Shown: positions 35,911 to 49,214 of the stretch, piece by piece
Layout of the letters: each line of letters starts with the position of its first letter
Position numbering within the stretch: position 1 is the stretch's first letter
Origin: Hetaerina americana
Lineage: Eukaryota; Arthropoda; Insecta; Odonata; Calopterygidae
Direction: 5' to 3'
NCBI GenBank assembly: GCA_022747635.1
Contig: JAKTNV010000004.1
Location: forward strand, 19,468,969 to 19,532,968
DNA length: 64,000 nt
Notes under the pieces: model-generated
What the model was told of the DNA's origin: nothing
Seen by the model: only the letters and a program-made list of their open reading frames with translations
Databases searched by the model: none
Translations under genes and position numbers: made by a program

Positions 35911-37304
35911 GTACATACATAGGCAGGGAGGCATTGTAGAGGTGGAGGCTTCCAAGTCTTTCTATAACGTGCTCGACGGTATTTATCTCCTCTTGCATAA
36001 CGTTGGTGCGAAAACCTCCGGATTCCTCGTACGTGTCAAGACCAACCGTATGATGTATTGGGCGACACAGGATGAATAAATGATTATGGCTCCGCCACAT
36101 GTTCCTCCGTGCGCGTTCCCTTAAAGCGTCATGGGATGCGTGTTGGTCTGTGTTTATCTGGTGAAGAATGATAGTGGCTGCGGGCCGTAATTGGTCTTTG
36201 GGGGACAGCGGGTGTTTTCTCCGATGCGATTTTGTCACCCCACATTTGTAGCTTCTCTTAATTCTTTAGTGATCATCGTAAAATTCCGATTCTAAAAAGT
36301 ATATGAATTAAAATAATATTTTATCTGGGATTGATTGAAGAATGCAACCTTCATTATTATTATTATGTAAAATGTACCTTTTGTCACTACTGCGCATAAT
36401 ATGACCTGCCATTTTGAAACCTGAATATTGTTTTCTTGTCTGTTTTTATCATCTTCCGTTCGCTTCTTTCAATTATGTATCTTCTGTAATCTTCATACTT
36501 GAGACCAATAGTAGACGTAACCTTTATTGTTGTGAATCTGTGTTATTAGGAGGACAAAGAAATATCCTTTAACATCGAGGTTTTCAAGTATAGGAGACTT
36601 AAATAAAATTAAAAACCTTGATATCAAAAGATATTTTCCTTAGAATCGCCTTAATGATTTTAATATTGCTTTGTGAATAGTCGTCTATGTAACCCAAATA
36701 TGTTCCGTTAGGCATTGCGTGGTATGGTGAAATTTTGAAGCTAGGGAGGGACCCTACAAATTTGAGCCGCACACCTAACTGTATGCAAAAACATTTTCAT
36801 TTGCGAGATCCTTTATGGCAAATTTGCAATGGATATGTTCTGCTGCACCGGGTGTCGTTACACATATTGGCATGCTGCATCGTACCGCATACGAAGTTAG
36901 AACTACATGTTATACGCGAGTAATTTCGATACATGGAATTGATATATAATTGGGCTTGCGATATTCTATGAATGCCTACTCTCGACTATTTTGTAATCAA
37001 AGAGTGGAGGCCATACATCAATTACATCGACCAATAACTAGAGTATCTTCGATGGTATTTTTATGTGACGTAGGGGATGAAAATGGCCACACTGAAAACT
37101 GTTGAAATAAATACTACAGCTGCCAATGCAATACAAGGTCTTTCCCATAGTAGTATTACTTATTTTTCCGGATATACGAACGAACGGGTGGCGGTTTCCC
37201 TGGCTGGGTTCGAGGGAAAGGAGTTGCAGGAAAGGCTGGTGGCAGTTGGCTTCCAGCGTTTGCCGAGTGCGAATCGTTCGTTTGCGAAACCTCTTTAACG
37301 TGAC
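35911..37304. other. Unassigned DNA
   Basis: AT-rich, with a short ATT run near 36350. A pair of opposite frames at 37038-37322 shows no recognised domain. Confidence 0.35.
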
Positions 37305-37780
37305 CTTGTTACGCGCCTTCATAAACCGGCTATTGGAACAGCGCTACACCATCAATTTTTGAGTTAAATTGGGAAACACCGGGAAAGAGGCTCATGGCAT
37401 GCTCAAGGCAGGTTATGGTGATTACGCCATCGGTAAATCGGGGGTTATTGAGTGGCACCGGTTGTTTCAGGAGGGTAGAAAAGATATTGAAGACTCAGAA
37501 CGTCCAGGACGCCCTTCGACCTTAAAGAGTGGCTAAAATCTTGCGAGAGTTGAAGGCTTTATTAGACAGGGGTCGTAGATTAAGAGTTCGCATGGTGTCT
37601 AATGAACTTGGCATTCCTAAAGGTTATGTGCTTTGACTTGTGACCGAAAACATGGGCATGAGGAAGGTGTGTGCGAAGTTGGTGCCGCAAGTACTTTTGG
37701 ACGAACAAAATGAAACCCGCACGTGGATCTACGGAGAGCTTCTCGAGCATGTGAGCGAGGCTACAAATTATGGGAATCTA
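37305..37780 (+). mobile_element. Mariner-like transposase relic (N-terminal half)
   Basis: Read across frameshifts and stops: LLRAFINRLLEQRYTINF, VKLGNTGKEAHGMLKAGYGD, VIEWHRLFQEGRKDIEDSER, PGRPSTLKSG, then NMGMRKVCAKLVPQVLLDEQ and LLEHVSEA. These are the paired helix-turn-helix domains and the GRP linker of a mariner transposase. The catalytic domain and both inverted repeats are missing. It differs from the mariner relics at 10780-11241 and 49217-49969, so three mariner lineages are present. Confidence 0.8.
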
Positions 37781-39219
37781 TGTTTTCCTTCCCAATCTCC
37801 TCGCTTTTGCCTATGTGCTGGCAAAAAGAGATGATGTGAGGCCTCAGGCTGGGGGGGAGGGGGGGGGTTAGGCGCGGGAGCAGAAGATTGGGAGATGGTC
37901 AGAGCATTGAAGTTAGAGTGAAAGACGAGCTGAGGACTGTGGCCGGTGGAAGCTTCTTCCTTAGTGAGCAAAAAACGTATCTCGGGATTTTCCCTTTTGG
38001 TTACTGCCTTGAAACCGCCTTGTCAAAAGTTGTGTGCGTGCCTTCACGACGTCACTCTCGTGTTTGATATTTTTTCTATCAACTTTCAAACAAAATATCG
38101 ATGCCTCTGTTTCTCTTGAGCGTTTGCTCAACTTTCTTTCTTATTCCGGTTATTTTGTTCGTGAAAATACTTTTCTGTCTGATCGTTACCAGTTCCTCTC
38201 GACTCCCCCGGTGCCAGCGACCACAATCGGTAAGCTTGTTTTATTGTGTGTACAACTTTCGAATTTGGCACCTGTTGTTTGCATTTTTTTGGCATTCCTA
38301 TTGTATAATGTGTTTGGAGCTGAGTTTTATTGGTTTAACTGTTCATGCGGCAAAAAGAAATTGAGAAATACTGATAGGGAAACGGGAACGTAGCTTTTGT
38401 TTTTTTCTTTACGTTTTCGTGGTTGTATATTGAATACATTTTCTAGGTTACAAGGCGTTGCCTCTCGATCAACTGCTACTGATATTCTTTTAAAATATTG
38501 AAAATTCCCTCAGGTGATATCTTTACTTTTGAAAAGTCGTTCCTTTTGTAATTTAAATTGGATTCAATATGCTCGTCAATCAACAAATATATTGTAATTA
38601 AAACAAATATATTGCAATGCGTTTTATGAAATTGTAATCGTAAACATTATCTAATTGCATTACAGATTCAAAATTAATATTACTTTCTTTGCAATTCGAG
38701 TTGGCAGATTCTTGGAAGCGCTGTAATTAAAAAAAATACTGACTAATATGTGTGATGGCATCAATTACTTGACTTTTTCTGACTCTAGTCGGGAGTTTCG
38801 AGTTGAAGTGAGGATAAACATATCCTTTGACAAACACGTTGTTCATTCAGAAATGAGACATTTTTTTCGCGATAAAACACTCCAATCAAGACTGATTCAG
38901 TGCGAATCATATTTGTAGCCTATTCCAGTTTCTTGATAAGTGTCTGTAACATTTGCTTTTCTGCTGGTGTCCAGAGTCATTCTCGTGCTGCTTTAATGTA
39001 ACGGAACGAAATTTTTTTTTAAACCCTTAGAACCACAGTAACTTCAGTTTGGCAGTTTTAAGAGAAATTGAAGAGGGAAAGTTAATGGGTATAAAGGTGC
39101 CAGAAGAAAGGTTTGGCTGCCGGAATCACAAACCTATGAGTAAGTTAGCACTTAATTAAAACATATATCTAGAGCATGCTATTCTGTGATGTTTATCATT
39201 AAAATTAATATCGGTAGAA
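37781..39219. other. Unassigned DNA
   Basis: Begins with a G run at 37851-37867 that gives opposite-strand proline-rich frames. The 119-codon frame 38034-38393 is hydrophobic but has no known features. A weak splice-like string, attccctcag then gtgata, lies at 38503-38518. Confidence 0.35.
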
Positions 39220-39500
39220 AGGAAAAGGTTGGAAGTATTGGAAATGCTGGTGTGGTGCAGGGGAATGGTGAATATCAAACGAATGGAGCGAATGAATAAC
39301 GTAGTGCTTCTACGAAGATTCGGAGAAAAACGAAATGTTTTGAAAAATTCGGAATGGAATAGCGGTTAATCTAATCAAGCATTTTATTACATGTAATTGG
39401 CTGATGAAGACGGTCATCGAGAGAAAAGTGAACTGAAGGAACTACTTACTAATGGAGGTACCTGTTGAGAAGCATGTGACAAATAATGACAGCTTCCCAA
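39220..39500 (+). mobile_element. LINE relic, C-terminal fragment (second LINE type)
   Basis: Frame near 39223 reads KRLEVLEMLVWCRGMVNIKRMERMNNVVLLRRFGEKRNVL, matching the post-RT region of non-LTR elements (relatives: RLESFEMW.YRRMLRI.W). The next frame gives LMKTVIERKVN. The sequence differs from the LINE at 4646-6440, so it is another lineage. Confidence 0.6.
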
Positions 39501-40474
39501 GAGAAGAAATATGAATGTAGATGCATGAATAGATTGGCCGGTGTTATGGATAAGTAGAGAGCTGTGTTAAACCGATCTTAGGGTAAACCGACGGTGGTGA
39601 GACCAGGTCTCTTTTTGATACCAATGACCGAGAAAGCATTTCCGAGCTCCTTGAGCAACCATTGCGTCTCAAGGGTATGGGAAGTGCCGTATGCAACCTC
39701 AAAGTTAAGGAGTGGCCGATCCACCGCATCTATTGGGAATGTGGTTTCAGAGGAAGGACTAACTTGAGGACGTAGACTTTAGTTTCAAAAGAGAGACCAA
39801 TTTATTCTTAAACAATGTTTGCCTGCTGACTTTTCCATGGACGCTCCTGAAGCGGTAAGGTCCTCTATTACATGGGCAACAAGTGAATGTAAGCTTCTGA
39901 AATGAGTGCATAAGCCCTTCCTGATTTTTGAAGAGATATTTGAAAGTTATTGGAAGTTAAAAAGGTTTCATGATCCTCGCCTTGAAAACGTGTAATTCCA
40001 TCCATTCTACCGCATCACGGTTGCCTTGCCGCGTTGGTGATTTTCATTTTACGATGTACCTGTAAATTAAATACGTCAACGTTTTTATGTGCCAACATTG
40101 GAATGTAAATAGCAGACATGGTTTCATGTGTGTTAGGGATGCTTGACGTGCTTACAATGTTTGCCGTACATCACAGGTCATTTGAAAATTTTCGGTTTAC
40201 TCATTCAACCGCTCATTTCCATGGAATGGATATCGAGGTAACGTGATATGCTTGCGATATTTCCCTATTCCCCTCTTTCACCGAAAGTTGATATTTTAGT
40301 GAAATATTTTTTAAGTACATAATTATATGCCGTACTGACATTACCTTTAGTTGTATCTCATTTATTTTATTATTAGATATTCCACATCGAAAGGCGATAT
40401 CCAAAGCACATTGCACTTTGAAGTCGATACACTCTTCCCTTGCCTTTCTCACTCTTCTTTAATTCATATCTTAA
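39501..40474. other. Unassigned DNA
   Basis: No recognised gene or repeat. Confidence 0.35.
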
Positions 40475-40750
40475 AACACAGCAGCCAACCCGAAGGTCGC
40501 TTTAGTGGGTGATAGTAGAGTTCACTCAGTACTAAGCCCGACGGCGTGTGAAACTCAAACATGAGGGTAGGGGGCCAGTTCCCTTGCCTGTGCCGGTTAT
40601 GGTTTCCCAGGAAGATCTGGTACCCGAAAAATCACATAGCTTGGGTGGAGCTGCAGGTGCCTAGAGAGGCTTGCCCAGGGATCGAACCCGGGACCTCCGG
40701 TCAGTAGCCCAACGCTCTACACCTGGACTACCGCGACCCACTTATCTTAA
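40467..40750 (-). repeat. tRNA-derived SINE (family 1)
   Basis: Near full-length minus-strand copy (about 40475-40742). On the minus strand the A-box region is gtgtagagcgttgggctact and the B box is gggttcgatccctgggc. An 8-bp direct repeat, tatcttaa, flanks it at 40467-40474 and 40743-40750. Confidence 0.85.
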
Positions 40751-41089
40751 TGCATTAAAATTTCTTGGAGCTTGATGGCCCATTAAAATCCACCTTTCCC
40801 TTTAGGCTGGCGTTGAAATCTCCTCCGATCTGCTTTCGATCATCTGCGTAGTAATGCGATTCGCGCATAGCAATTAGTGCAAATCGATATCGCACCGCTC
40901 TAAAACAGTGGCGTAGATTCTGAATGCCCATATACATTTATTTGTTGATTTAAGACGGATGTTGAGTTCTCCATCGGACTTGAATGTTCCACCACCGCCA
41001 CCATCACGCTCCTCTGCTTCCTTTTGCATTCTTGAAATGAATGGCCGTTCTCAGCATCGAGACAAACAGGGAGCCCAAGAACTCACCGC
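40751..41089. other. Unassigned DNA
   Basis: Ends in an imperfect ccaccgccaccatcac run near 40990-41005. Nothing else recognised. Confidence 0.35.
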
Positions 41090-41420
41090 CTCCGCCTTTG
41101 CTGCCAAGGTAAGAACGAGGGAGCCGTGGTGTGCCGGTGTCTCTCGGTGCGGGTAGGGCAAATGGGATGGATCTGGGTTGGGCGAACCGGGACCCCGGGT
41201 GAAAGCGAAGAGACGCTGTGGGAAGAAGACCGTCGGTTTCTTCCTGCATCACTCCCTTCCACCTGCCACCCCCCCTCTTGCCCCCGAGTTAAATCCTCTT
41301 CGCCAAATGATCCTTTCTCCCCCGCCCACCGCTCTCGCTTTCGATACAGTGTGCTCCCTTTCCAAATTCTCAGCAGCTCCCAGCCACGTCCGCGGCATTG
41401 ATTTATTGGGCCTCCGGAAG
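41090..41420. other. GC-rich island
   Basis: G-rich on the plus strand to about 41240, then C-rich. A 5' splice-like ccaag then gtaaga at 41105-41115 could end a 53-bp exon starting at 41057, but the upstream acceptor is weak, so I do not call an exon. Frames of 82-134 codons on both strands are explained by base composition. Confidence 0.3.
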
Positions 41421-42429
41421 GCCTCGGTCTAGCCGTTATGCGGAGGTGCAAATATAATTTGTTGCTCCCAGGACTTCGACCGAGCACTTTCTTCTTGCCA
41501 TCGTGCCTTTCTAGGCTTTCAGTTGGAATGGTAGCACAATTAGGAAGATATTATCTCCCATGAAACGCGCAATTGCTTCTTCACGCTTCATTTGTAGGGT
41601 ATCCAGAAGCAGTGGATCTCGTTTTAGGTCCTTTAATTTCCAAAGATAATTAATTCGGAGAATATAAATTTCACATGCTGCTCAATTAATCAGTACTATG
41701 TGCGATGTTCGGTCATTGATCAAACAATATGATTTTTATATAAATTGTCATTGCGTCAGTATAATGTGATTATAAAAAAGACTTGTGATGATATTAATTA
41801 TGAGAAGTTTAAAATAAATTTTATTGAGAGACTGTTTTGCAGACTTAAAATATTATTCAGCAGCATCGGTTTTCTGTTTAAAAAGTGTAAACAAGATAGA
41901 TATAGTGATATTTAATCTCAGCTGTGCCTACAATGTAACTTCGTACCATATGTGTACGTCATTGGAAACATGTTATCACTACAGCATTATTTCTTAGGAG
42001 ACGGATATCCCACGTCGTTTTACACTACCTGGGCATTTTACCACCGTAAAATTGAACTGTGTCAACAAAAATTTATGAATAATTCTATAACAAAAATCTC
42101 TCCGACATTTACTTAACGATTGAGTAGACAGTCGTCCAAAATGATTCAACTTTCGTTTAGGTCCCATACTACTGAAATAGCCTTGTGGCTATCTCGGTAG
42201 TAAAGCTTGTGGCTTTTGAAAGTTTTAATTTTACCAGACATTCAACGGGGGAGAGTGGGGAGAATATTTCTAATCCTAATTTTCGACCCCAGCCAACAAG
42301 TTATGGTCATTCCGATTCGTGATCGAAAATCTTCCGTTTCTCGGCTTGGAAGAACCGCAGCCTTAATTTACCAAAGCCACTCCGCCCACGTTTATTTTCG
42401 CCCTAGTGATGAACTCGCCAACCCCGTTA
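41421..42429. other. Unassigned AT-rich DNA
   Basis: Nothing recognised except an A-box-like ctatctcggtagtaaagctt at 42188-42207 without a B box. Confidence 0.35.
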
Positions 42430-42453
42430 TGACTTTCATAATCTCCCCACCTT

Positions 42454-42525
42454 GAGCCTTGTATTACACCTCCTGCCTCCCACCACCTCGAGCCTTGTAT
42501 TACACCTCCTGCCTCCCACCACCTC
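42454..42525 (+). repeat. 36-bp tandem duplication
   Basis: Two identical units beginning gagccttgtattacacctcc, at 42454-42489 and 42490-42525, followed by gag. The perfect identity indicates a recent duplication. Confidence 0.9.
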
Positions 42526-42930
42526 GAGATTAGCTGACCGCACTCCTCTCAAACTACCATTTCCAGGCTGCCGTTTTCCTTCTCTCATCCTCCTTTTGCT
42601 ACCACTCAATCAGCCGCGCCCACCCGACAAAACAGGCACTTGGGTGCGCTTCTTCCCACGCTATACGACGACCTTTATTCCGCCCTTTCCCCCGCCTCAA
42701 TGCCGTCAACCTGCCATTCCTTTTACCCCTTCGACTTTTCACCCTCTCTTCATTCCCCTCGCTCGACTCTTCACCCTTCCTTATCTCCATCTCCTGGCTC
42801 TTGGCAGTACTCCCTCGGGGGCCCTCCCGCACACCCCCGCTCAGCGAACCTCGCGCTCTCGTTCACGTCTCCGCATTTCGTCTCCTCTTCTCGTGACAAG
42901 TCCATAACGTTTCATGCCAAAGACTTCCCA
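42526..42930 (+). other. GC-rich pyrimidine island
   Basis: Plus strand dominated by C and T. The frame 42452-42907 (151 codons) starts in the tandem duplication and is Pro/Leu/Ser-rich; I read it as composition, not a gene. Confidence 0.35.
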
Positions 42931-44029
42931 GCACCAAGTTAAACAATGACAGCGGTCTCGGGAACGTGCATTGGTTCGTCCAGCCATTAAGGTGATAACT
43001 AGACATGAAATGAGACATAAACGTTAGGTTGTATTCCTCATTTAGAGGCAGTTCTGGTGACCTCTTAACTAACGCGCTCTCTCATCGCGTGGGGCGTGTC
43101 ATATTCTTGCGTTGCGGGACCAACCGTTCATCATTTGTAGGAAACTGTTTGTTTTGTTGTCTATATAAATGCGGTCCTCGCAGCTATATTGCGATCTGAG
43201 TAGCATATGGAAGCCATTCTAGAGCAGCTGCTGGGGGTGTCTTACGGGCAAATAAAAATATTGCACGTTTTATACAGTTACATTTTCATACACGAAAAGA
43301 AAAAAAATCAACTTCCTGTTGAAGTAGAAAATATTGTGAGCGTACCTGATAGCTATTTTTTGAATTCCTACCGTGTTAATGGTTTACCTGAAATGAAAAA
43401 GAACAGCCAATTGGCCTATAGTTAGAATTTCTTGATGAATTAAGCAGCTTTCAGTTTTTGTTGCCAAATTTTCCCGCCATGCCAAGCGAAGGCGGACACT
43501 ATCATTGCGTGTGAAAAGGTACTCAACCGTGAATGCAATTCCTCTGGATGCCATTCTCGGTTGATTTGAAACAAGAAAAAATTTCACGAGTGGTTTTATT
43601 ATACTTCTTGCCCCCAACATTTAATATGAATGGAAAATAATGGTTATACCTTTCCTGCTCATCAGGTATCTATCATCGTTTTCCTTATTGTTCTTCCATT
43701 CCAAAATGAAACGAACCTTTGTGTTGTTGTTGATATCGATTTAGAGTTAGTACTCCCGGAAGTAGACCCGTATCCACGCGTAACTCACATATCCTTGCTG
43801 GTTCACTATGTAAAAAAAGAACTGAGATTTCCCTGGGGGTGCTTTGATTGGTTTATAATAATAAAACATAAGATAAAGCAATTACGGAGAGTCAGCCTCC
43901 TTTAGTGTCATTGTGACTTGAAAAAAAATAATTGCATGCGTGAGATTTGGAGTCTGGCAGCCACTCATTGAGACTTGGGGATGACTATCGCCCCCGCGAT
44001 GCACAGATTTGAATATAGATATCCTCGTT
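42931..44029. other. Unassigned DNA
   Basis: A TATA-like ctatataaatgcgg lies at 43161-43174, about 40 bp before an ATG that opens a 72-codon frame (43207-43425) of no recognised family. On the minus strand, a juxtaposed splice motif occurs at 43382-43418: branch-like ctaac, tract gttctttttcatttcag, then gtaaac. Confidence 0.3.
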
Positions 44030-44520
44030 CGCCACAGGTTGTCCCAATTTTCCCTTTCCCCGCCTTTTCTCCTCCAATTCCGTCGAGCTCTTCCGAGGCA
44101 TCGAAGCGGGATTAATTCCTCGGCGGTGGCATTTCTGTGTGCACACGTACCGCGCTATATTTTTAGTTCTTCAGATCGTCGAGGGAAGCAGCTACTCGCC
44201 TCCCTCCCTTCACCCCGTATTTATATCGCGTGTTTCTCATCACGTTCAGTCGAAAGTGAAAGGCATGCGTGGCTTTGAAGAGAGCGCGCGCTCTTGGTGC
44301 CTTCGTTGGCCTCCCTCTCGCGCTTCCACCCTCCCCCGTCCCTTGCCGCCGCCCACCCACCGCCGTAACTCCCTCGTCCCTTCCCTAACCCCCCCACGGC
44401 GTACGTGAAAACCACTCCCTCTCCAACTCCCTTCCCTGCCCATCTCTCTATCTTGCAACGACCTCCTTGAACTTCTATTTGCCGCGGGAGGTCCGTCTCC
44501 TTCTCGTCCACTTTGCGCCC
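44030..44520 (+). other. GC-rich pyrimidine island
   Basis: C/T-rich with runs such as ctccctctccaactcccttc. Several minus-strand frames (65-103 codons, Gly/Arg-rich) mirror it. Confidence 0.35.
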
Positions 44521-47151
44521 GGAAAAAAGTAGGATAAATGCACGGTTTGAATGTCATGCAATTTATTCATTCAGAGCGTGTGTTCTCTTTTTATTATCCT
44601 TTTTTATTATTATCCATGGGAAAGCATTGCAATGCATTAGGACCTAAGTGAATGTTTTTTCAGGTAATTGCAATTTTTATTTTCATGTTGCCAAAACGTC
44701 GTGAAAATTTTGTGATGCAGTTTAGATCTCTTTTGTTAATAGGCTTAAGCGCAAAGTTTGGTTTGAATTGTTATCTCTAGAACGAATTTGCCCTATTGAA
44801 TCAATGGGGAGATGCCAATAAGAGTTCTGATCTACTCGAATTCTCCATGATTGCTATTTCATCTGCTGTTGGCAAGGGTGGACATTGACCTTATCTGTTC
44901 CTACAATATTAGATTCTGTTATTGCTTTAATTTGTGCCTTCTTACGTAACCCGTGCTTCATATGCACTAGCATTTGAAGGATGATATCTCAGCGGATGTT
45001 CACAAGCTGCGTAGTAAAAAGTATTTATTTTTTATCTGTTACATTGAAATTTTACTAATTTTTTGTGTGATATGCGCTCTCTTTATTCTTTTATTAGTTT
45101 AGCGTTACTTTTTTTTCTGCCAAATAGTTTCACTTCCATTTTCAGCTGTTTTTTTATCACTTCCAGTGTTCTTTGGGGCGTGCGTGTTGAAGACTGGAGA
45201 TAAAAAGAAACAATTAGAATAATGGTATTTTGGGTGTGCGTATTCATTTGATTATGTATACTGAATGTGACAACTATTTCTTCGGATAACCCTGTTTGAT
45301 GTCCTACTATATGAAAGACGCATCGGAATTTGGACACAAAGTGGAATTTCCCCTGTTAGGTTGCATACTCTCATGTTGAAGAACAATTTCATCATTCTGG
45401 AGGGATATATTGTTTTCTTTTCTAGTTGTCTGGGGTCTGGGGGCCGATACCTGTCGTGAGGCCTCCAAGCAATCCTCTCGCCTGACGACCCCAAGAAATA
45501 TGTGCGCTTGACCGATCCAAAGTTTGTGAATGTTGGATGGTGAAAAGCCACCTTCGCGGCGTTCTCTCCGGCCTTCGTCCTTGCCTCGTCATTCGGATCA
45601 TCCTAATCATAGGATTGGATCCTCGGGTGGAGGCCGGCCGACGAACGTGATTCTCAGTGACTGCGCGTGAGATAGGATTGGCGGTAAAACAATTCGGTTG
45701 TTATGGGATTGAAAAAAGAAAACGAATTAGAATGGCCCCCAGAGAATTGAAGGTTTGTGAGAAAATGGATGAAAAGGGGAGATCAAAATTTTGAAATACC
45801 AAAATTTTCGCGAAGCACTGTAAAAGACTTTGAAACCTTTCTTTACCGTGGATAGTGAGTTCGTTAAAAATCTCCAGCAGTCCTGTGGTCAAGGTTCATC
45901 GTCGCATTTGTTTTTTAAGTAAACTGGGAGATAAGCGTTTCCAGCGTACAAAGGGCCACCCAAAATGTGTTTTCGCGCCCTGGGAGGAAGAAACCCCTTT
46001 TATCCAGCCATGCAACTCTCATCCAATGTTAATGGTAATGTTAACATTTCCGCGACTCATTCAGGGCTTTGCTTTAGCTCTCTTACTCCAGAGTCATCCC
46101 ATTTTTAATTTTGGCGTATCTTCCTATTTTTTTTGCGTAGCAGTTGACTTTCTACCGTAGATACTGACTGACCGCACCCATCTTATGCTAGGATGGATGC
46201 CAGGGTCTAATTTATTTCGATACGGCCTTTTGGAGAATGTTGACATGTGCTATTTGTGGGGAAAATAAATCTGCAACCCTTGGTAGCAAGCAAGGTGGTC
46301 AAAGATGTACGGCCAGTACCAGGGAAGATCAGCGGAGAGCCCTATTAGTTTTTTTCTTGAGGCCACGAAAGTATCGCTATGACGGTGTCAAATTTGCGTT
46401 GCGTTCCATTTGTTCCCCGGAACGAAAGCTATCTGCGTTTTGTTTGGGTTGTGAAGTTGATGTTTTTTGTGGGTCCCTAAAATTTGCTGATATTCGTTTG
46501 CATCTAATCTTGTCATCATGAACCCTTGCCTTAGTTTACTTTCTACGGCGGGAAATGACGTGATATTTTTGCCCCGCGTAATTGGTCTCTCATTCGGTGG
46601 AACTAAAGCCCAGGAAGCCGGCTAGAGAGAGGTGTAGTTTGGCCGGGATGAGAGATTGCGTATGGTTTTACACCGCATTTCCCTTGTATGTCCTCTATCC
46701 CCGTTTCGTCCTTGGCTATTATTGCGTATGATTCTTTGATGGTAGTACAAATAATCTTTCACTTGTGTTGAATCCGAAGGGCTTTATTTGGGCATTATCT
46801 TCGGAAATGATTCGATGGCTCATCTCTTGTAGGTATCTCCCGTGATTTAGGCCACCAATTGAACCTTGGAAAAGATGGCGACATCGAAATATAATTAGTT
46901 TTCGGAGGCTTATTTGTAAAATGGTTTGGAAAACTAAGTTGGGTTGATTAGGATTTCCTTTATCTTAATTATATAAATATTTTATGATGCATCTCAAATG
47001 TATGACTCGTATGTAATTAATTTTTTTTCAGAAACTGAATCACCTCTTTTGATAATAAATATTCCACAGCAAAATCGTCATGGGGATACCTCAATAAAAT
47101 TTAAAAATAAATGCGTGAATGGGGTTCCTCAGTGACCATCGCCTTTAGCAT
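44521..47151. other. Unassigned AT-rich DNA
   Basis: Contains a moderate juxtaposed splice string at 44644-44669 (ctaag, gttttttcag, gtaatt). Open frames of 60-100 codons are without known domains. Confidence 0.35.
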
Positions 47152-47212
47152 TTATTTTTTCATCATCTACATAATTCCTCTCAAGCCACCGTAAGGACGC
47201 GTGGTGGGGCTT
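47152..47212 (+). repeat. Unclassified interspersed repeat, copy 2
   Basis: Diverged relative of 1474-1540: catcatctacataattcctc, aagccaccgtaaggacgcg and gtggtgggg in the same order. Confidence 0.4.
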
Positions 47213-49214
47213 TTAAGACACCGCACGTAAAATCGAATTCAACCACATCCAAAACAAACAAAAGCATACCAATTTAGCCCACGCAGACGAATATATTCAT
47301 GCAAAACGCATTTCAAATTACACCCTTGGAAATACATATACTAGCAAGTAACATACACAAACAAATGTACCTGCGAATGTATCAGATGTCTACGCAGTGT
47401 TTAATGTTGTCATGGCTGTAATTAGAATGTCTTTTTTATATCTTTATTACGTCTTTAATTTCTTACTATTGTGATTCTTGATTGTCCGGGGAAAGAAATA
47501 ATGTTTATATCTCTATGTCCTGTCATCGATTCCGTTTCATATATTTTCCTTGTCACTGCCATTTGCGAAAGCTGCAGACCCAATATCTGCTTAAGCAGTT
47601 AATCCGATGGATTTTTATGGAATAAATGTTCAGGTTCAACTTGTTGTTTGGCAAGCTAAAGGCACATTTTCAGGCTTCATATCCAATCTATCACAATTCT
47701 GTGCGTATTGTATAAAAATACATCTTCTAAAGCGTATACTGGGAAATAATGATGAAGAAATCCTTTTCTAGTCGATTGATACCTCCACCCTCGACCAAGG
47801 CTGCGCTTATTGCCAACTCCTTGATTGTTCTATCTCCCGAAGGTTTTCTTTCGTGAGAGCATGGTCTGATTACATTGAGAAATGACTGCAAAACGGACCA
47901 GTGGGAGCGCTTGCGCGCTCATTTCACCCGCCTCTTTATGCTTAGAATTCCATCGGCATCTGCGAAAATACTTCGCGTGCAATCTTTGGGAGAACATCAT
48001 GCTTCGAAACGATTTCCCCCTCTGCGGTTTTAGCGCCTTACTATTGTTCGCTACTGGCACGCCCCTCTCCCTCGCTATGTTCTTTTTCTGAAGAATATAA
48101 TGGAATTATTTCTTGCGTAAAGTTCTCCTTCGCCGCTGAAGAAGTAAACGCTCTCTCGTGGTCGCCTTTGTGACGCGTTTGCGGATAATCTTTTGCTTTT
48201 GCACTGAACGCTGTTTTACCAAAGATTTTGTTATATAGTCACCACTCACGTTCCCTTCACATTTATTCGTCAGCATGTTGGTCATTCACATGAGTATTTG
48301 TTCGCATTCTAGAATTTCTTGCGGAGAGATTATCTCATTATTTTCCTTGTGGTAAGCGTAAGTTCAAAGGGTTTTGTTGGAGTTTAATTTTGGGCATGCA
48401 ATTTTGGTGATAAAATATTTCCTGCTGACGTTATTAGCAGCTTAATTTTCAAAATAATACATACATAAGATGGCAAGATGGTTTTATTATACCCTGGCGC
48501 TAATACTTTAGGTAGTTGGCCTCTAGCTGTCATGTCGTCATGCCTAGTTTTACAGAGTATATCGAGTAAATTTAATGTGCCCTTTTGCTATCGTTTTTAA
48601 TCGTGGAGCAATTACACGTCCAATAGTTTTTTATTGGTTGAATTGATTCTTCCTTAGTTTCCAATATTGCCTGTCAAAATGGAATGACTACGTGCACCCA
48701 TTTGTCTGTGCAAGATATATGAAGGTAGCCCATAATATCTTCTGAGCGTAATAATACCCTATGATAAGGGTTGTTTTTTATAAAATGATAACTAACTGCC
48801 ATATTTAGCAGAAAAAATTAGGAAAAATGAAAAAAATTAAAATGCATGATTGTTTGCGAGTTTATGAATTGAGTCTTCAAAACGGCTTAAAGGTATTTGT
48901 TTTTAATGTTCACTTTTTTCAGCAACGATTTAGGATAATATCGGATAGCAGTTATAGTAAGGCACAGCATTGACCTGCGAATTCTTTCCTCTCTGAAATT
49001 CTCATTTTGTAATAGTAAATTGTTCTGTTTATCATCAAACGTAATAAACGCATGAAACATTGTCTTATGTTTGCAAACGTCTAAAGAGTTTTTCTCTGTA
49101 CCCTGTTTGTAATGTATCCAGAGAGCCATTCAAAAGATGCAGAACACTGTAATTTTGTGGTAAAGATTCCAAAAGATTCACAAAAAAACGTCGTTGTCGA
49201 TGACCGCCAGTACC
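47213..49214. other. Unassigned AT-rich DNA
   Basis: No recognised gene. A minus-strand frame running up to the mariner element (49065-49283) has normal composition but no known motif. Confidence 0.35.

Noticed and set aside
41057..41110. 53-bp exon ending at ccaag/gtaaga
   Set aside because: The acceptor has no pyrimidine tract beyond gttctcag, and the frame is in a compositionally biased island.
43161..43425. TATA box followed by a 72-codon gene
   Set aside because: TATA-like strings are frequent in AT-rich DNA; the peptide matches nothing I know.
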